Assembly (NCBI RefSeq): GCF_008729015.1
Contig: NZ_RKSM01000001.1
Location: 2,294,001-2,358,000 of the forward strand
Length of the DNA stretch: 64,000 nt
DNA from: Haloarcula sp. CBA1129
Lineage (GTDB): Archaea > Halobacteriota > Halobacteria > Halobacteriales > Haloarculaceae
Reading direction: 5' to 3'
Shown: one piece after another, positions 41,868-50,673 of the stretch
How the letters are laid out: every line of letters begins with the position of its first letter
Position numbering within the stretch: position 1 is the stretch's first letter
The notes under the pieces: model-generated
The model's database searches: none
What the model was told of the DNA's origin: nothing
What the model saw: the letters and a program-made list of their open reading frames with translations, nothing else
Made by a program: the position numbers and the translations under genes

Positions 41868-43421
41868 ATGACAGACGACCCGAGTACGACCGACGTGCTG
41901 GTCATCGGCTCTGGCATCGCCGGGCTGGCGGCGGCCCTGTCCGCGGCCCGTGAAGGTGCCGACGTGACGCTCGCTACGAAGGCGACCCGCCCGGAAGGGT
42001 CCTCTTCATGGTGGGCTCAGGGCGGCATCGCCGTCTCCCGAGATACGCCCGAAGAGTTCAAACAGGACATCATGGCCGCCTCCGACGGCACCGCCGACCC
42101 CGACGCCGTCGACGTGCTGGTCGAGAACGCCAACGAAGCTGTCGAGGACGTGCTGCTGGAGACGCTAGACGTGGAGTTTGACCAGAACGGGTCTGGCCAC
42201 GACTTCACCCGCGAGGCCGCCCACAGCGAGGACCGCATCCTCCACGTCGACGCCTCGACGGGCAAACACATCCACGTCCCCTTCCTGAACTATCTCGACG
42301 ACCACGACGACGTGGAGATTCTGGACGACACCGCCGCGCTCGAACTCGTCCGCCATGAGGGTCGCGTCCACGGCGCGATGCTCGAATCCGATGGCGAGGT
42401 CGAGCCGTATTTCGCCGGCAGCGTCGTGCTGGCGACCGGCGGCATCGGCGACCTCTACCCGCGGACGACGAACCCCGACAACACGACCGGCGACGGCATC
42501 GGGATGGCCGCACTCGCTGGGGCCGAGGTCGAGGACATGGAGTACGTGCAGTTCCACCCGACGGCGTGTGTTAGCGAGCCGCAAAGCGGCTCGGACGGAG
42601 GCGGTGGAACCGCCGGAGCGGGCGATGTCGCCTTCCTCGTCAGCGAGGCCGTTCGCGGCGAGGGCGGTCTGCTGCGCAACGGCGACGGCGAGCGCTTCAT
42701 GCCCGACTACCACGCGGACGCCGAACTCGCGCCCCGTGACGTGGTCGCCCGGGCGGTCAAAGCCGAGCGGGAAGCGACCGGTGAGGTCACGCTGGACGTC
42801 TCCCCGCTCGATTTCGCCGCCGAGTTCCCCGACCTCGCGGAGCGCTGTGAGGAGTACGACATCGACTGGACCGAGGGCATCCCGGTCGCCCCCGCCGAAC
42901 ACTTCCTCTGTGGCGGCGTCAGCGTCGACGACCGCGGCCGGACGACGCTGGACCGCCTCTACGCGGTCGGCGAGTGCTCCCGGACCGGCGTCCACGGCGC
43001 GAACCGCCTCGCCAGCACCTCTCTGCTGGAGGGGCTGGTCTGGGGCCTGCGCGCCGGCGAGGACGCCGCCGGAGCCAAGTCGGAGCCAATCGAAGCGCCG
43101 GAGTTGCTGGAACGGGACCCAGACCTGCCCGAGCGGTTCGCCCGCGACAAATTCCAGCGGCTGACTCGCGTGATGGACGAGAACGTCGGCGTCGAGCGCG
43201 ACCCGGCCGACCTCCAGCGCGCGATGGCCGTCCTCCGCCGGCTCAAGGGCGAAGTGGACGCCTACGTCCGCACCCGGACCAGCCGGTCGCTGTACGAACT
43301 CCGCCACGCCAGCGTCACCGCGCTGCTGGTCGCGCGCCACGCCGCGGAAAACGAGGAAAGCGTTGGCACGCACAATCTCGTGGACGCGAGCGAGGACCCG
43401 CCGGAGTCCACAGCCGACTGA
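41868..43421 (+). CDS. nadB: L-aspartate oxidase
   Basis: This 517-residue flavoprotein oxidises L-aspartate to iminoaspartate. The N-terminal FAD-binding fold has VIGSGIAGLAAALSAAREGADV. The central active site includes HADAELAPRDVVARAV and EHFLCGGVSVDDRGRT; the end is the helical cap. It follows nadA by 2 nt, and its stop overlaps the nadC ATG (TGATG). A short Gly/Ser-rich stretch near residue 240 (CVSEPQSGSDGGGGTAGAGD) replaces part of a loop usually compact in the family. Confidence 0.95.
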   Translation: MTDDPSTTDVLVIGSGIAGLAAALSAAREGADVTLATKATRPEGSSSWWAQGGIAVSRDTPEEFKQDIMAASDGTADPDAVDVLVENANEAVEDVLLETLDVEFDQNGSGHDFTREAAHSEDRILHVDASTGKHIHVPFLNYLDDHDDVEILDDTAALELVRHEGRVHGAMLESDGEVEPYFAGSVVLATGGIGDLYPRTTNPDNTTGDGIGMAALAGAEVEDMEYVQFHPTACVSEPQSGSDGGGGTAGAGDVAFLVSEAVRGEGGLLRNGDGERFMPDYHADAELAPRDVVARAVKAEREATGEVTLDVSPLDFAAEFPDLAERCEEYDIDWTEGIPVAPAEHFLCGGVSVDDRGRTTLDRLYAVGECSRTGVHGANRLASTSLLEGLVWGLRAGEDAAGAKSEPIEAPELLERDPDLPERFARDKFQRLTRVMDENVGVERDPADLQRAMAVLRRLKGEVDAYVRTRTSRSLYELRHASVTALLVARHAAENEESVGTHNLVDASEDPPESTAD

Positions 43422-44236
43422 TGCTCACCGACAGCGACATCGAGCGATGGCTCCGCGAGGACGTGGGCCACCACGACGTGACCAACGACGTGCCCGGTGA
43501 GACGACGGGGCGGCTGGTCGCCAAGGAGTCGGGCGTCGTCGCCGGCCTCGACGCGGCCGCCGCCGTCTTCGAGTACCTCGACTGCGCCGTCGAGACGCCG
43601 GTCGACGCCGGGGACCGAATCGACGCCGGCGACGTAGTGTTGCGTGTTGCGGGACCCGCACAGTCCGCGCTCCGGGGCGAGCGCGTCGCGGTGAACGTCA
43701 CCGGCCACGCCTCCGGTGTCGCCACGAAGACTCGCGCGGCCGTCGACGCCGCGGCCTCGGCCGACTCTCCGCCAGAGATCGCCGGCACGCGCAAGACCAC
43801 GCCCGGCCTTCGCGGCATCGAGAAGCGAGCGGTGGCGGCCGGCGGCGGCGACACCCACCGGTTGGACCTCTCGCACATGGTGATGGTCAAGGACAACCAC
43901 GTCGCCGAGATGGGGCTCGTCGACGCCGTCGAGCAGTTCCGAGAACGCGCCTCGTTCGCGACGAAGCTCGACGTGGAGGTCGAGACGCCCGAGGACGCGC
44001 CGCGGGCCGCCGAAGCGGGGGCAGACATCGTCCTGCTGGACAACATGACCCCCGCCGAGACCGAGCGGGCCGTCGAACTCGTGGCGGCGTCCGAGGCTAG
44101 CGCGCTCACCGAGGCCAGCGGCGGTATTACCGTTGAGGACGTACCGGCCTACGCCGAAACGGGCGTGGACATCATCTCGATGGGGTCGCTGACCCACTCC
44201 GCATCGACGCTCGATTTCTCATTCCGAACGGGCTGA
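43421..44236 (+). CDS. nadC: Nicotinate-nucleotide pyrophosphorylase (carboxylating)
   Basis: This 271-residue enzyme (quinolinate phosphoribosyltransferase) converts quinolinate and PRPP to nicotinate mononucleotide, completing the de novo start of NAD synthesis. The start codon overlaps the nadB stop by 1 nt. Diagnostic pieces are TRKTTPGLRGIEKRAV, GGDTHRLDLSHMVMVKDNH with the catalytic Lys and Asp, DIVLLDNMTP and the final SMGSLTHSASTLDFS. Three linked genes encode the full branch from aspartate. Confidence 0.95.
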   Translation: MLTDSDIERWLREDVGHHDVTNDVPGETTGRLVAKESGVVAGLDAAAAVFEYLDCAVETPVDAGDRIDAGDVVLRVAGPAQSALRGERVAVNVTGHASGVATKTRAAVDAAASADSPPEIAGTRKTTPGLRGIEKRAVAAGGGDTHRLDLSHMVMVKDNHVAEMGLVDAVEQFRERASFATKLDVEVETPEDAPRAAEAGADIVLLDNMTPAETERAVELVAASEASALTEASGGITVEDVPAYAETGVDIISMGSLTHSASTLDFSFRTG

Positions 44237-44243
44237 GTGCCGG

Positions 44244-44735
44244 TCAGTCCGGCCCACGCGTCGAAGATTCGGTTCTGAGTTCGGGCGGGAGTTCGAGCTG
44301 CTTGATGCCGGTCCGGTCGTCGATTCGGAACCGATACAGCGCTGTGGCCTCCGACTCGGCAGCCCGTTCGAACAGGTCGGGCTTCCACGAGGTGTCTATC
44401 CGTTCTTCGATTGCCGCGCGTTCGTCGTCGGGAACTCGCTCGATGGTCCCCGTCAGCAGGACGCTGCGCCAGTTGAACGTCGTTTCGATGTCGTAGACGA
44501 GAAACTGGGCGATGTCCGCGTGGTCGCTCGCCGTCACTTTCTGGCTGTCGGCACCGAGAACGTACACGAAGTAGAGCGCGGACTCGCCGTCGTACCAGAA
44601 ACCGAGCGGGCGCAACAGCGGCGCGGAGTCGGTCGGGACGCCGAGCACGCCGACGCTCTTCCGTTCGAGGGTCTTGTCGATGTCCTCGCCGTCCATCTGG
44701 AGCATCCCGTAGTCTTCCAGTTCAGTAACTGTCAT
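44244..44735 (-). CDS. Pyridoxamine 5'-phosphate oxidase-fold flavoprotein
   Basis: From ATG 44735 the product has 163 residues with the split beta-barrel of the PNPOx-like family. Features: PLLRPLGFWYDGESALYFVYVLG, SDHADIAQFLVYD and the ends of the barrel at WRSVLLTGTIERVP. Family members use FMN or F420 and reduce or oxidise varied substrates; the role is unknown here. It is convergent with nadC, 7 nt away. Confidence 0.8.
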   Translation of the reverse strand: MTVTELEDYGMLQMDGEDIDKTLERKSVGVLGVPTDSAPLLRPLGFWYDGESALYFVYVLGADSQKVTASDHADIAQFLVYDIETTFNWRSVLLTGTIERVPDDERAAIEERIDTSWKPDLFERAAESEATALYRFRIDDRTGIKQLELPPELRTESSTRGPD

Positions 44736-44827
44736 GTCCCCACTTGTCGGCAGATAATCATAAAGGCACAGGGCAGTGTCCACAGGCGCTCCGTTCGGCA
44801 GGCAGTGGCGCTTGCCGTCGGTCCGTC

Positions 44828-45577
44828 TCAGTCCAGCCGACGGGCCAGCATCACTTCGTCGACCAGTTCCCCGCGGATTTCGTAGTGGTCTGTGCGAACA
44901 GCCTCGGCCGTCCAATCGGCCTCCTTTAGGAAGTCGATTGCTCGCTCGTTCGTCGCCGGCAGACTGTTGTACACCTTCCGACAGCCACGGCTCGCGGCCC
45001 ATTCGACCCCGCGGTGGAGCAGGTGACTGCCGATCCCGTGGCGGCGGTACGTCTCTATCACACCGAGCGTGAGTTCGGCCGTCGATGCGAGTTCGTCCAC
45101 CTCAGACATGGCGACGTGGACCCAGCCGACAACATCGTCGTCGACAGTGGCGACGAACACGATGCGACAGCGGTGGGGGCCCCAGCGGACGAGCGTGTTC
45201 TCGTAGGCCAGTTGCTCGGCGACGCCAGCCGCAATGACATACGGCTCCTCGCTGGTGACCGCCCGTATCGTCCCGACGACGCCTGAGAGATCCGATGGCC
45301 GGGAGGGCCGTATCTCGTAGCTGACGCCGGCCTCGTAGTGTTCGGCCGTCTCACCGTGATGGAGTGCGACAGTGAGCTTTCCGTCCTCAGTGGTCTCGAT
45401 AAGGTCGTCCCGTTTGAGAATCGAGAGGTGGTGCTGGAACTGTTCGGGGTCGACGCCGACGGCTTCGGCCACGTCAGCGGGCGCGACAGGTCCGTTTCGC
45501 TCCACGAACCGATACACGTTGGCCCGGTCACCACCGAGTTCGAGGTCTGTTGGGGACGGCATTTCGCTATCGCTCAT
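44828..45577 (-). CDS. HTH-GNAT fusion protein
   Basis: Start ATG 45577 gives 249 residues. Residues 1-80 form a winged helix (DRANVYRFVERNGPVAPADVAEAVGVDPEQFQHHLSILKRDDLI in pieces: PVAPADVAEAV, HHLSILKRDDL). The rest is a GNAT domain with the acetyl-CoA motif LGVIETYRRHGIGSHLLHRGVEW and NERAIDFLKEADW. This links DNA binding to acetylation in one chain, as in a few archaeal regulators. The acetyl target is unknown. Confidence 0.82.
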   Translation of the reverse strand: MSDSEMPSPTDLELGGDRANVYRFVERNGPVAPADVAEAVGVDPEQFQHHLSILKRDDLIETTEDGKLTVALHHGETAEHYEAGVSYEIRPSRPSDLSGVVGTIRAVTSEEPYVIAAGVAEQLAYENTLVRWGPHRCRIVFVATVDDDVVGWVHVAMSEVDELASTAELTLGVIETYRRHGIGSHLLHRGVEWAASRGCRKVYNSLPATNERAIDFLKEADWTAEAVRTDHYEIRGELVDEVMLARRLD

Positions 45578-45747
45578 TGATGACTGTATCCACTTGAAGA
45601 TACCCGGCAATATTGCATGGTTGTTCATGCAGCCTTGCCAGCAGCGCCGCCGTAGCCGCCGGTGAGAGCGTCTGGATACGTGTCGAGACTACGGGCATCG
45701 CGTACGTCCGCATGACGTTTTTGTGCAGTCGTGACTCATCCCCGACC

Positions 45748-46416
45748 ATGCCAGACGCGGTCCATCGCTGTCCCGAGGACGGTTTCTTCGAGGGCGACAC
45801 CTGCCCGGTCTGTGACGGCCCCGGCGTCCACGTTCTCGACGGCGCACGGCGGCGACAGCTTTCGAAGTTCGTCTCGGGAGCGCTCAGACACTTTCCCGAA
45901 GACGCAGGCATCGAGTTAGACGAAGCGGGGTGGACGGCGTTTGATTCCCTCCGCGCCGCAGTCGAGCGAACGTACGACTGGGCCGACAACGAGGCATTAG
46001 CGGGTGTCGTCGCCACGGACCCGAAAGGGCGGTTCGAGCGGACCGGGATCAGTGACGAGGCGGGTGCAGCGGCCGCCGACGGACGCGTTCGGGCAGCTTA
46101 CGGCCATTCCGTCGACGTGTCTCTCGACACGACCGACAATCCAGTCCCGACGACACTGTATCACGGGACCGCCCCGCGAAACGCCAAGTCGATACGCGAG
46201 GGGGGACTGAAGCCGATGAACCGCCAGACGGTCCACCTCTCGGACTCCGTCACGGCGGCCCGCGAGGTAGGCCGTCGCCACGCTGACAATCCCGTCGTGT
46301 TCGTCGTCGACGCCGCGGCGATGCGGGCCGACAATCGCCGGGTCGTCAAACGGGGGACCGAGACGTACACGACCGACCGCGTGCCGCCGCAGTATCTCTC
46401 ACTGCTGGACGAGTAG
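45748..46416 (+). CDS. kptA: RNA 2'-phosphotransferase (KptA/Tpt1) with a zinc-finger-like N-terminus
   Basis: The start is ATG 45748 (MPDAVHRCPED) and the product has 222 residues. It transfers a 2'-phosphate from RNA (or, in some members, a terminal phosphate) to NAD+, giving ADP-ribose 1''-2''-cyclic phosphate. The N-terminus has Cys8, Cys19 and Cys22, a partial zinc ribbon. The KptA core shows RRRQLSKFVSGALRH, LYHGTAPRNAKSIREGGL and QTVHLSDSVTAAREVG. Archaeal tRNA splicing does not leave a 2'-phosphate, so its real substrate is open. The nad operon lies 1.5 kb away. Confidence 0.9.
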   Translation: MPDAVHRCPEDGFFEGDTCPVCDGPGVHVLDGARRRQLSKFVSGALRHFPEDAGIELDEAGWTAFDSLRAAVERTYDWADNEALAGVVATDPKGRFERTGISDEAGAAAADGRVRAAYGHSVDVSLDTTDNPVPTTLYHGTAPRNAKSIREGGLKPMNRQTVHLSDSVTAAREVGRRHADNPVVFVVDAAAMRADNRRVVKRGTETYTTDRVPPQYLSLLDE

Positions 46417-46433
46417 CGTTGTTGCGTCGCCCG

Positions 46434-47993
46434 CTACTCGATAAGCGGTGTCCCGGTCATCGCCCCCGGCTGGTCGATTCCCATGAGCATGAGCATCGTC
46501 GGCGCGAGGTCGGCTAGTGTCCCGCCGTCGCGAGCGGACCGACCGCTGGCGGTCCCGTCGGCGGCGAGGTAGATGAACGGGACGGGGTTGGTCGTGTGGG
46601 CCGTGTGAGGGTCCTCGACGGTCCCCATGTCGTCAGCGTTGCCGTGGTCGGCACAGATGAGGGCGTGGCCGCCGGCGGCTTGAATGGCCGCTACGAGTCG
46701 GCCCAACTGCTCATCGACGGCCTCGACAGCTGTCACGGCCGCGTCGAAGTCGCCGGTGTGGCCGACCATATCCGAGTTCGCGAAGTTCAGGACCATCGCG
46801 TCGGGGTCCTCGGTCTCGATGGATTCGATGGCGGTATCGGCCAGTTCCGGCGCGCTCATCTCCGGTTGCATATCGTAAGTCGCCACGTCGGGGCTGTCGA
46901 CGATTTTGCGGCTCTCGCCGTCGAAGGCGATTTCGCGGCCGCCGTTCAGGAAGTAGGTGACGTGGGGGTATTTCTCCGTCTCGGCCAGCCGAATCTGGGT
47001 CTTTCCGGCTTCCGAAAGCACCTCGCCGAGCACGTCCTCGGGCTGGTTCGGCGGGAACGCCACGGGGAGGTCGAACGTCTCGTCGTACTGCGTCATCGTC
47101 ACCAGTCGGGTGTCCGGCGGCTCGGTGTCAGCCCCCCAGTCCTCCGGCCGGATGTCGCCGAGCATACGAGTGAGTTGCCGGGCGCGGTCCGACCGGAAAT
47201 TGAAGAAAATCACCGCGTCGCCGTCTTCGAGGCCGGCGTGGTCGCCGACGGTCGTCGGTTCGATGAACTCGTCGGTGGTGTCACGGGCGTAGGATTCGGT
47301 GGCCGCCGTAACGGCGTCGGCGGCGTGGTGGTCGCCCTCGCGGTGGACGATGGCGTCGTATGCCCGGCGGGTGCGCTCCCAGTTCTCGTCGCGGTCCATC
47401 GCGTAGTACCGGCCGCAGACAGTGGCTACGTGGCCCGTACCGTGTGCCTCGGCGTGGGCTTCGAGGTCGGCGAGATAGTCCTCGCCGCCGGTCGGCGAGG
47501 TGTCGCGGCCGTCGGTGAAGGCGTGGGAGACGGCATCAGTCCCGCGCTCGCTGGCGAGTTCGATGAGCGCGTGAAGGTGGTCCTGATAGGAGTGGACACC
47601 GCCATCGGAGACCAGCCCCATGAAGTGGACGCGTCCGCCGTGTTCCTCGGCGTATTCGAAGGCCGACAGAACCGTCTCGTTCTCGAAGAATGGCGGGTCC
47701 TGCGCGCTGTCGTCGGGCCGGGATTCGCCCCGCGAGCGAGCGATGCTGTCGCTGACGCGGGCGGAGTCCTGCTTGACGACGCGGCCGGCCCCGATGTTGA
47801 GGTGGCCGACTTCGGAGTTGCCCATCTGGCCCTCCGGGAGACCGACCCGGCGGCCGTGGGTCGCAAGCGTCGACGCTGCGCCTGCGTCTCGGTAACGGTC
47901 GAAGTTCGGCGTGTCGGCGGCGGCGACGGCATCCCGGACACCGTCGTCCGGGTTCAGGCCCCACCCGTCTAAGATGATGAGTCCGACGTCCAT
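46434..47993 (-). CDS. gpmI: 2,3-Bisphosphoglycerate-independent phosphoglycerate mutase
   Basis: This 519-residue enzyme interconverts 3- and 2-phosphoglycerate in glycolysis and gluconeogenesis. It begins MDVGLIILDGWGLNPDD with the first metal Asp. The phosphate-carrying serine is in MGNSEVGHLNIGAGR. Further metal ligands are in NFANSDMVGHTGDFDAAV and ICADHGNADDM. Length and order match the bacterial-type iPGM rather than the shorter archaeal ApgM. It faces kptA, 17 nt away. Confidence 0.95.
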   Translation of the reverse strand: MDVGLIILDGWGLNPDDGVRDAVAAADTPNFDRYRDAGAASTLATHGRRVGLPEGQMGNSEVGHLNIGAGRVVKQDSARVSDSIARSRGESRPDDSAQDPPFFENETVLSAFEYAEEHGGRVHFMGLVSDGGVHSYQDHLHALIELASERGTDAVSHAFTDGRDTSPTGGEDYLADLEAHAEAHGTGHVATVCGRYYAMDRDENWERTRRAYDAIVHREGDHHAADAVTAATESYARDTTDEFIEPTTVGDHAGLEDGDAVIFFNFRSDRARQLTRMLGDIRPEDWGADTEPPDTRLVTMTQYDETFDLPVAFPPNQPEDVLGEVLSEAGKTQIRLAETEKYPHVTYFLNGGREIAFDGESRKIVDSPDVATYDMQPEMSAPELADTAIESIETEDPDAMVLNFANSDMVGHTGDFDAAVTAVEAVDEQLGRLVAAIQAAGGHALICADHGNADDMGTVEDPHTAHTTNPVPFIYLAADGTASGRSARDGGTLADLAPTMLMLMGIDQPGAMTGTPLIE

Positions 47994-48153
47994 ATCCGGT
48001 GGGTCACGCGACCGGCGTAATACACTGTCGGTCAGTCCCGAACGTGACGGTCGATAATGCGAAATTCGGCAGTGCTGGTGGTGTCATTCCCCCGCTATCG
48101 TTGCCGGTATCGGGAACCCTGAAATTAAGAGGGTGGCCCGCCTTCGGTCGGGC

Positions 48154-48546
48154 ATGACTCGGAACATTCTCTCGGACGATCTGGCCGACGCAATCGTTAC
48201 GACAGCCCGGACGGCGACGGGCGACTCGCTCCGCTCGGTGACGTATTTCACGCGTGCGAACTTCGAGCAACTCTACCTGCGGGAGGACCTCGAACAGGAC
48301 GCTGACCTCAACGACTTCGTCGGCCACGAGTGGCAGGGGTACAAGCAGACCAAGAACGCCTATCAGGAGTCCGAGCTGGGTGACTACCGGTTCACTGTGC
48401 GCGCATTCTCCAACGGCTACCTCCTGCGGGCGACGACCGAACGCCAAGGCGTGCTCATCACCACGGATGGCCTGACGATGCAGTCCTACGAGGAGATCGC
48501 TGAGGCCATCGAACGACTTCTCCGCGAGGAGTCCGGTAAGGAGTAA
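48154..48546 (+). CDS. Haloarchaeal DUF7522-like protein
   Basis: From ATG 48154 the 130 residues include the conserved-looking core SVTYFTRANFEQLYLREDLEQDA, VGHEWQGYKQTKNAYQESELGDYRFTVRAFSNGYLLR and a final helix EIAEAIERLLREES. Its layout (two helices, a beta sheet, a helix) is typical of a haloarchaeal family of unknown role, possibly a sensor of light or chemicals. Its stop codon is the first base triplet of the nested palindrome at 48546. Confidence 0.7.
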   Translation: MTRNILSDDLADAIVTTARTATGDSLRSVTYFTRANFEQLYLREDLEQDADLNDFVGHEWQGYKQTKNAYQESELGDYRFTVRAFSNGYLLRATTERQGVLITTDGLTMQSYEEIAEAIERLLREESGKE

Positions 48547-48625
48547 TACTGTCGGCTGTAGCTATTTCAAGATCTTCGCCATCCCGTGGTGGCGAACTTC
48601 TTCACAGACATACAGCCGACAGTAT
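48546..48625. repeat. Nested palindromic element: 15-bp perfect inverted repeats with an inner hairpin
   Basis: The outer arms (atactgtcggctgta, 48546-48560, and its complement at 48611-48625) are perfect. An inner hairpin has arms ttcgcca (48575-48581) and tggcgaa (48590-48596). The 80-bp unit starts at the stop of the gene before and ends 57 nt before nurA. It has the size and shape of a MITE or an IS-derived relic, or of a terminator. No direct repeat flanks it clearly. Confidence 0.75.
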
Positions 48626-48682
48626 AAGCGCCGACCCGACAGGTGACCAAAGGGTTATGCCCGTGCCCGCGAACGCACGGGC

Positions 48683-49933
48683 ATGACGCTGGACCCGGTC
48701 CACGTCGACGGCATCGCCAAACTCGCTGGGCAGGTACGCGAGACCGTCGAAACGAGCGATCAGGAGGCGGCCGCCGAGGCGGTGTGGGACGGCTTCCTCG
48801 ACCCACTGTGGCAGGACGGGACGAAGATTCTGGAGCCGCTGGACGAGCAGCGCCGCCGGAAGGTCCCTATCGAGGACATCGCGCTGGCGGACCCGCCGTT
48901 TCCGACCCAGCACGGCCTAGACTCGGGTACCATCAACCCCACGACGTTCAAGAACGGGCTGGTGCTGGACGTGGCACAAGCGGCGATGGGCAGCGTCCCG
49001 TCGGACGTCGAACTCCACCGTGGCCGGACCATTATCATGGCCGTCCATTCGAACGACGCGACGCTGGGATTCGATGGCGACTGGCAGGGCGGGGACCGCG
49101 GCTACGCCAAGCGGCGCGTCCTCGACGTACCACAGGTCGACCGCTACGAGCAGCGAGTCGTGCACGCGCTGGCGCTGTACCTTGCCGAGAGCCAGCACGC
49201 GCTGACAAACGCCGAGATGGTCGAGGACCTGTTCATCCTCGACGGGCCGATCTACCCGACCGGTGTGCTCCGCTGGGCCGACCGCGACACCGAACTGGCC
49301 GACCTGCTCGCGGAGGACGACCGCCCCAAGACGGTGGTGAACAACTACGTCGACCTCGTCGAGCGGTTCGTCGAGCGGGACGTGCCGATGGTGGGATTCA
49401 TCAAGAACTCATCGACGAAGGCACTCACCCGGGCGCTACGGCGCAAGACCAACGCTCCGTGGGTGAACGACACCGCCTTTTTCCGCCGAATTCTGGAGCG
49501 CCACGACGACGAGGGCGAGACGCTGACCGACTGCCTGACCGCGACGAACTGGTTCCGCTCGCGGGCCGGCACCGACGGCATCATGGCCGCCGACGGCGAC
49601 GCGCTGGGCATCGAGCGGTCGCTCGACCCCGAGGCCTACGAAGTGACGTTTTTCGTGCTCTACGACCCCCGGTCCGACCTCGTGTTCCGCGTCGAGGCCC
49701 CCTATGCCTTCACCAAGGAACCGGACCGCCGGGCCAAACTCACCCAGCAGATACTCCACGACGTGGCCAAAGAGCAGGGGCCGCCGCTAGCTATCGGAAA
49801 GGCCGACGAACTGGCGAAGATCGACCGACAGGGGAGCGAAGAGCTCACCCGCCGCATCGAGCGGACGTTCGAGACCGACCGCGAGCGGGAGTACAACGAC
49901 ATCCGGTGGGGAGCCGTCGAGGAATCGTTCTGA
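48683..49933 (+). CDS. nurA: NurA nuclease
   Basis: This 416-residue nuclease works with HerA in DNA-end resection during double-strand-break repair. The N-terminal NurA signature is GLDSGTINPTTFKNGLVLDV with the metal Asp, and further acidic motifs are ILDGPIYPTG and the C-terminal KVVNNYVDLVER-type regions (here TVVNNYVDLVERFVERDVP). It resembles archaeal NurA in size. herA (51931) is 2 kb downstream on the same strand, with four smaller genes, all on the other strand, between them, which is a less tight arrangement than usual. Confidence 0.88.
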   Translation: MTLDPVHVDGIAKLAGQVRETVETSDQEAAAEAVWDGFLDPLWQDGTKILEPLDEQRRRKVPIEDIALADPPFPTQHGLDSGTINPTTFKNGLVLDVAQAAMGSVPSDVELHRGRTIIMAVHSNDATLGFDGDWQGGDRGYAKRRVLDVPQVDRYEQRVVHALALYLAESQHALTNAEMVEDLFILDGPIYPTGVLRWADRDTELADLLAEDDRPKTVVNNYVDLVERFVERDVPMVGFIKNSSTKALTRALRRKTNAPWVNDTAFFRRILERHDDEGETLTDCLTATNWFRSRAGTDGIMAADGDALGIERSLDPEAYEVTFFVLYDPRSDLVFRVEAPYAFTKEPDRRAKLTQQILHDVAKEQGPPLAIGKADELAKIDRQGSEELTRRIERTFETDREREYNDIRWGAVEESF

Positions 49934-49935
49934 GG

Positions 49936-50238
49936 CTAGCCACGGCGGGCGAGGACGATAGCATAGAGGAGTACGAGCAGCCCAGCGAGTTCCGTGATGG
50001 TACCGGGGATAGGAAAGACCACTCGCGGGAAGACTTGCACGGCACCAAGAGTGACGAGGTACGAGATGAAGGTGAGGAGGCTGATACCGACGGCGAGTGC
50101 GAGCATGGAGCGGGTCCGCTGTCGACGGTAGCCGACGAGCGCCAACGCGGCGATTAACAGCCCTAATCCCGTCTGTGCGAAGTGGATGGCAAATTTCACG
50201 GTGACCCACGTCTCGTCAGCGAGTCCGAGGAACTCCAT
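49936..50238 (-). CDS. Small membrane protein (DUF7521-like)
   Basis: From ATG 50238 the 100 residues hold three hydrophobic segments (FAIHFAQTGLGLLIAALALVGY, ALAVGISLLTFISYLVTLG, ITELAGLLVLLYAIVLARR) with short polar loops. It is co-directional with the HTH gene that ends exactly where this one begins (1-nt overlap), so the two are co-expressed; this HTH-membrane pair is common in haloarchaea. Function unknown. Confidence 0.7.
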   Translation of the reverse strand: MEFLGLADETWVTVKFAIHFAQTGLGLLIAALALVGYRRQRTRSMLALAVGISLLTFISYLVTLGAVQVFPRVVFPIPGTITELAGLLVLLYAIVLARRG

Positions 50239-50588
50239 CAGAGTCCCTCCCAGAGGTCGACCAGCGCGTCGGCGAACTCGTGTGTCGACGACTCCACGGA
50301 GAGGCTGACATCGAATCTCCCGTCGGTAAGACACACGGTGAGTTCGTCCATCTGTGCCTCGTACACGTCCGGGTGATGGCCATCGTCCGCGAGCTGCGTT
50401 CGAGCGGCGACGAGGCCACAGTCTTCGAGGGCGTCGAGGCGGCGGTACACGGTCGAGAGGGACATATCGCAGTCGTTGCTGAGTTCAGTTGCTGTCATCG
50501 GTCTGTGACTCGTGGCTGCAAGGAGCGCGCGAGCGTATTCGTCATCGAGGAGGGCGAACACCTCGGTCGGGGACAGGTCCTCGGCCAC
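50238..50588 (-). CDS. ArsR-like winged-helix regulator
   Basis: This 116-residue protein has a winged helix: FALLDDEYARALLAATSHRP, then TATELSNDCDMSLSTVYRRLDALEDCGLVAARTQ with the recognition helix at about 45-60. The C-terminus is a short beta hairpin typical for DUF7344-like or ArsR relatives. Its end overlaps the start of the membrane gene, implying a regulator-effector pair. No metal-binding cysteines of classical ArsR are present, apart from single Cys residues. Confidence 0.78.
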   Translation of the reverse strand: MAEDLSPTEVFALLDDEYARALLAATSHRPMTATELSNDCDMSLSTVYRRLDALEDCGLVAARTQLADDGHHPDVYEAQMDELTVCLTDGRFDVSLSVESSTHEFADALVDLWEGL

Positions 50589-50673
50589 GCACAGTGGGTT
50601 CGCCCGTCACCGTGGTATAACTCACCGGTCGTTCGCTGACCCAGAAAACGGTCGGTGACAGCGGACTATGTGG

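Noticed and set aside
48643..50157. 504-codon frame overlapping nurA in another frame
   Set aside because: Arg/Gly/Pro-rich shadow of nurA with no motif.
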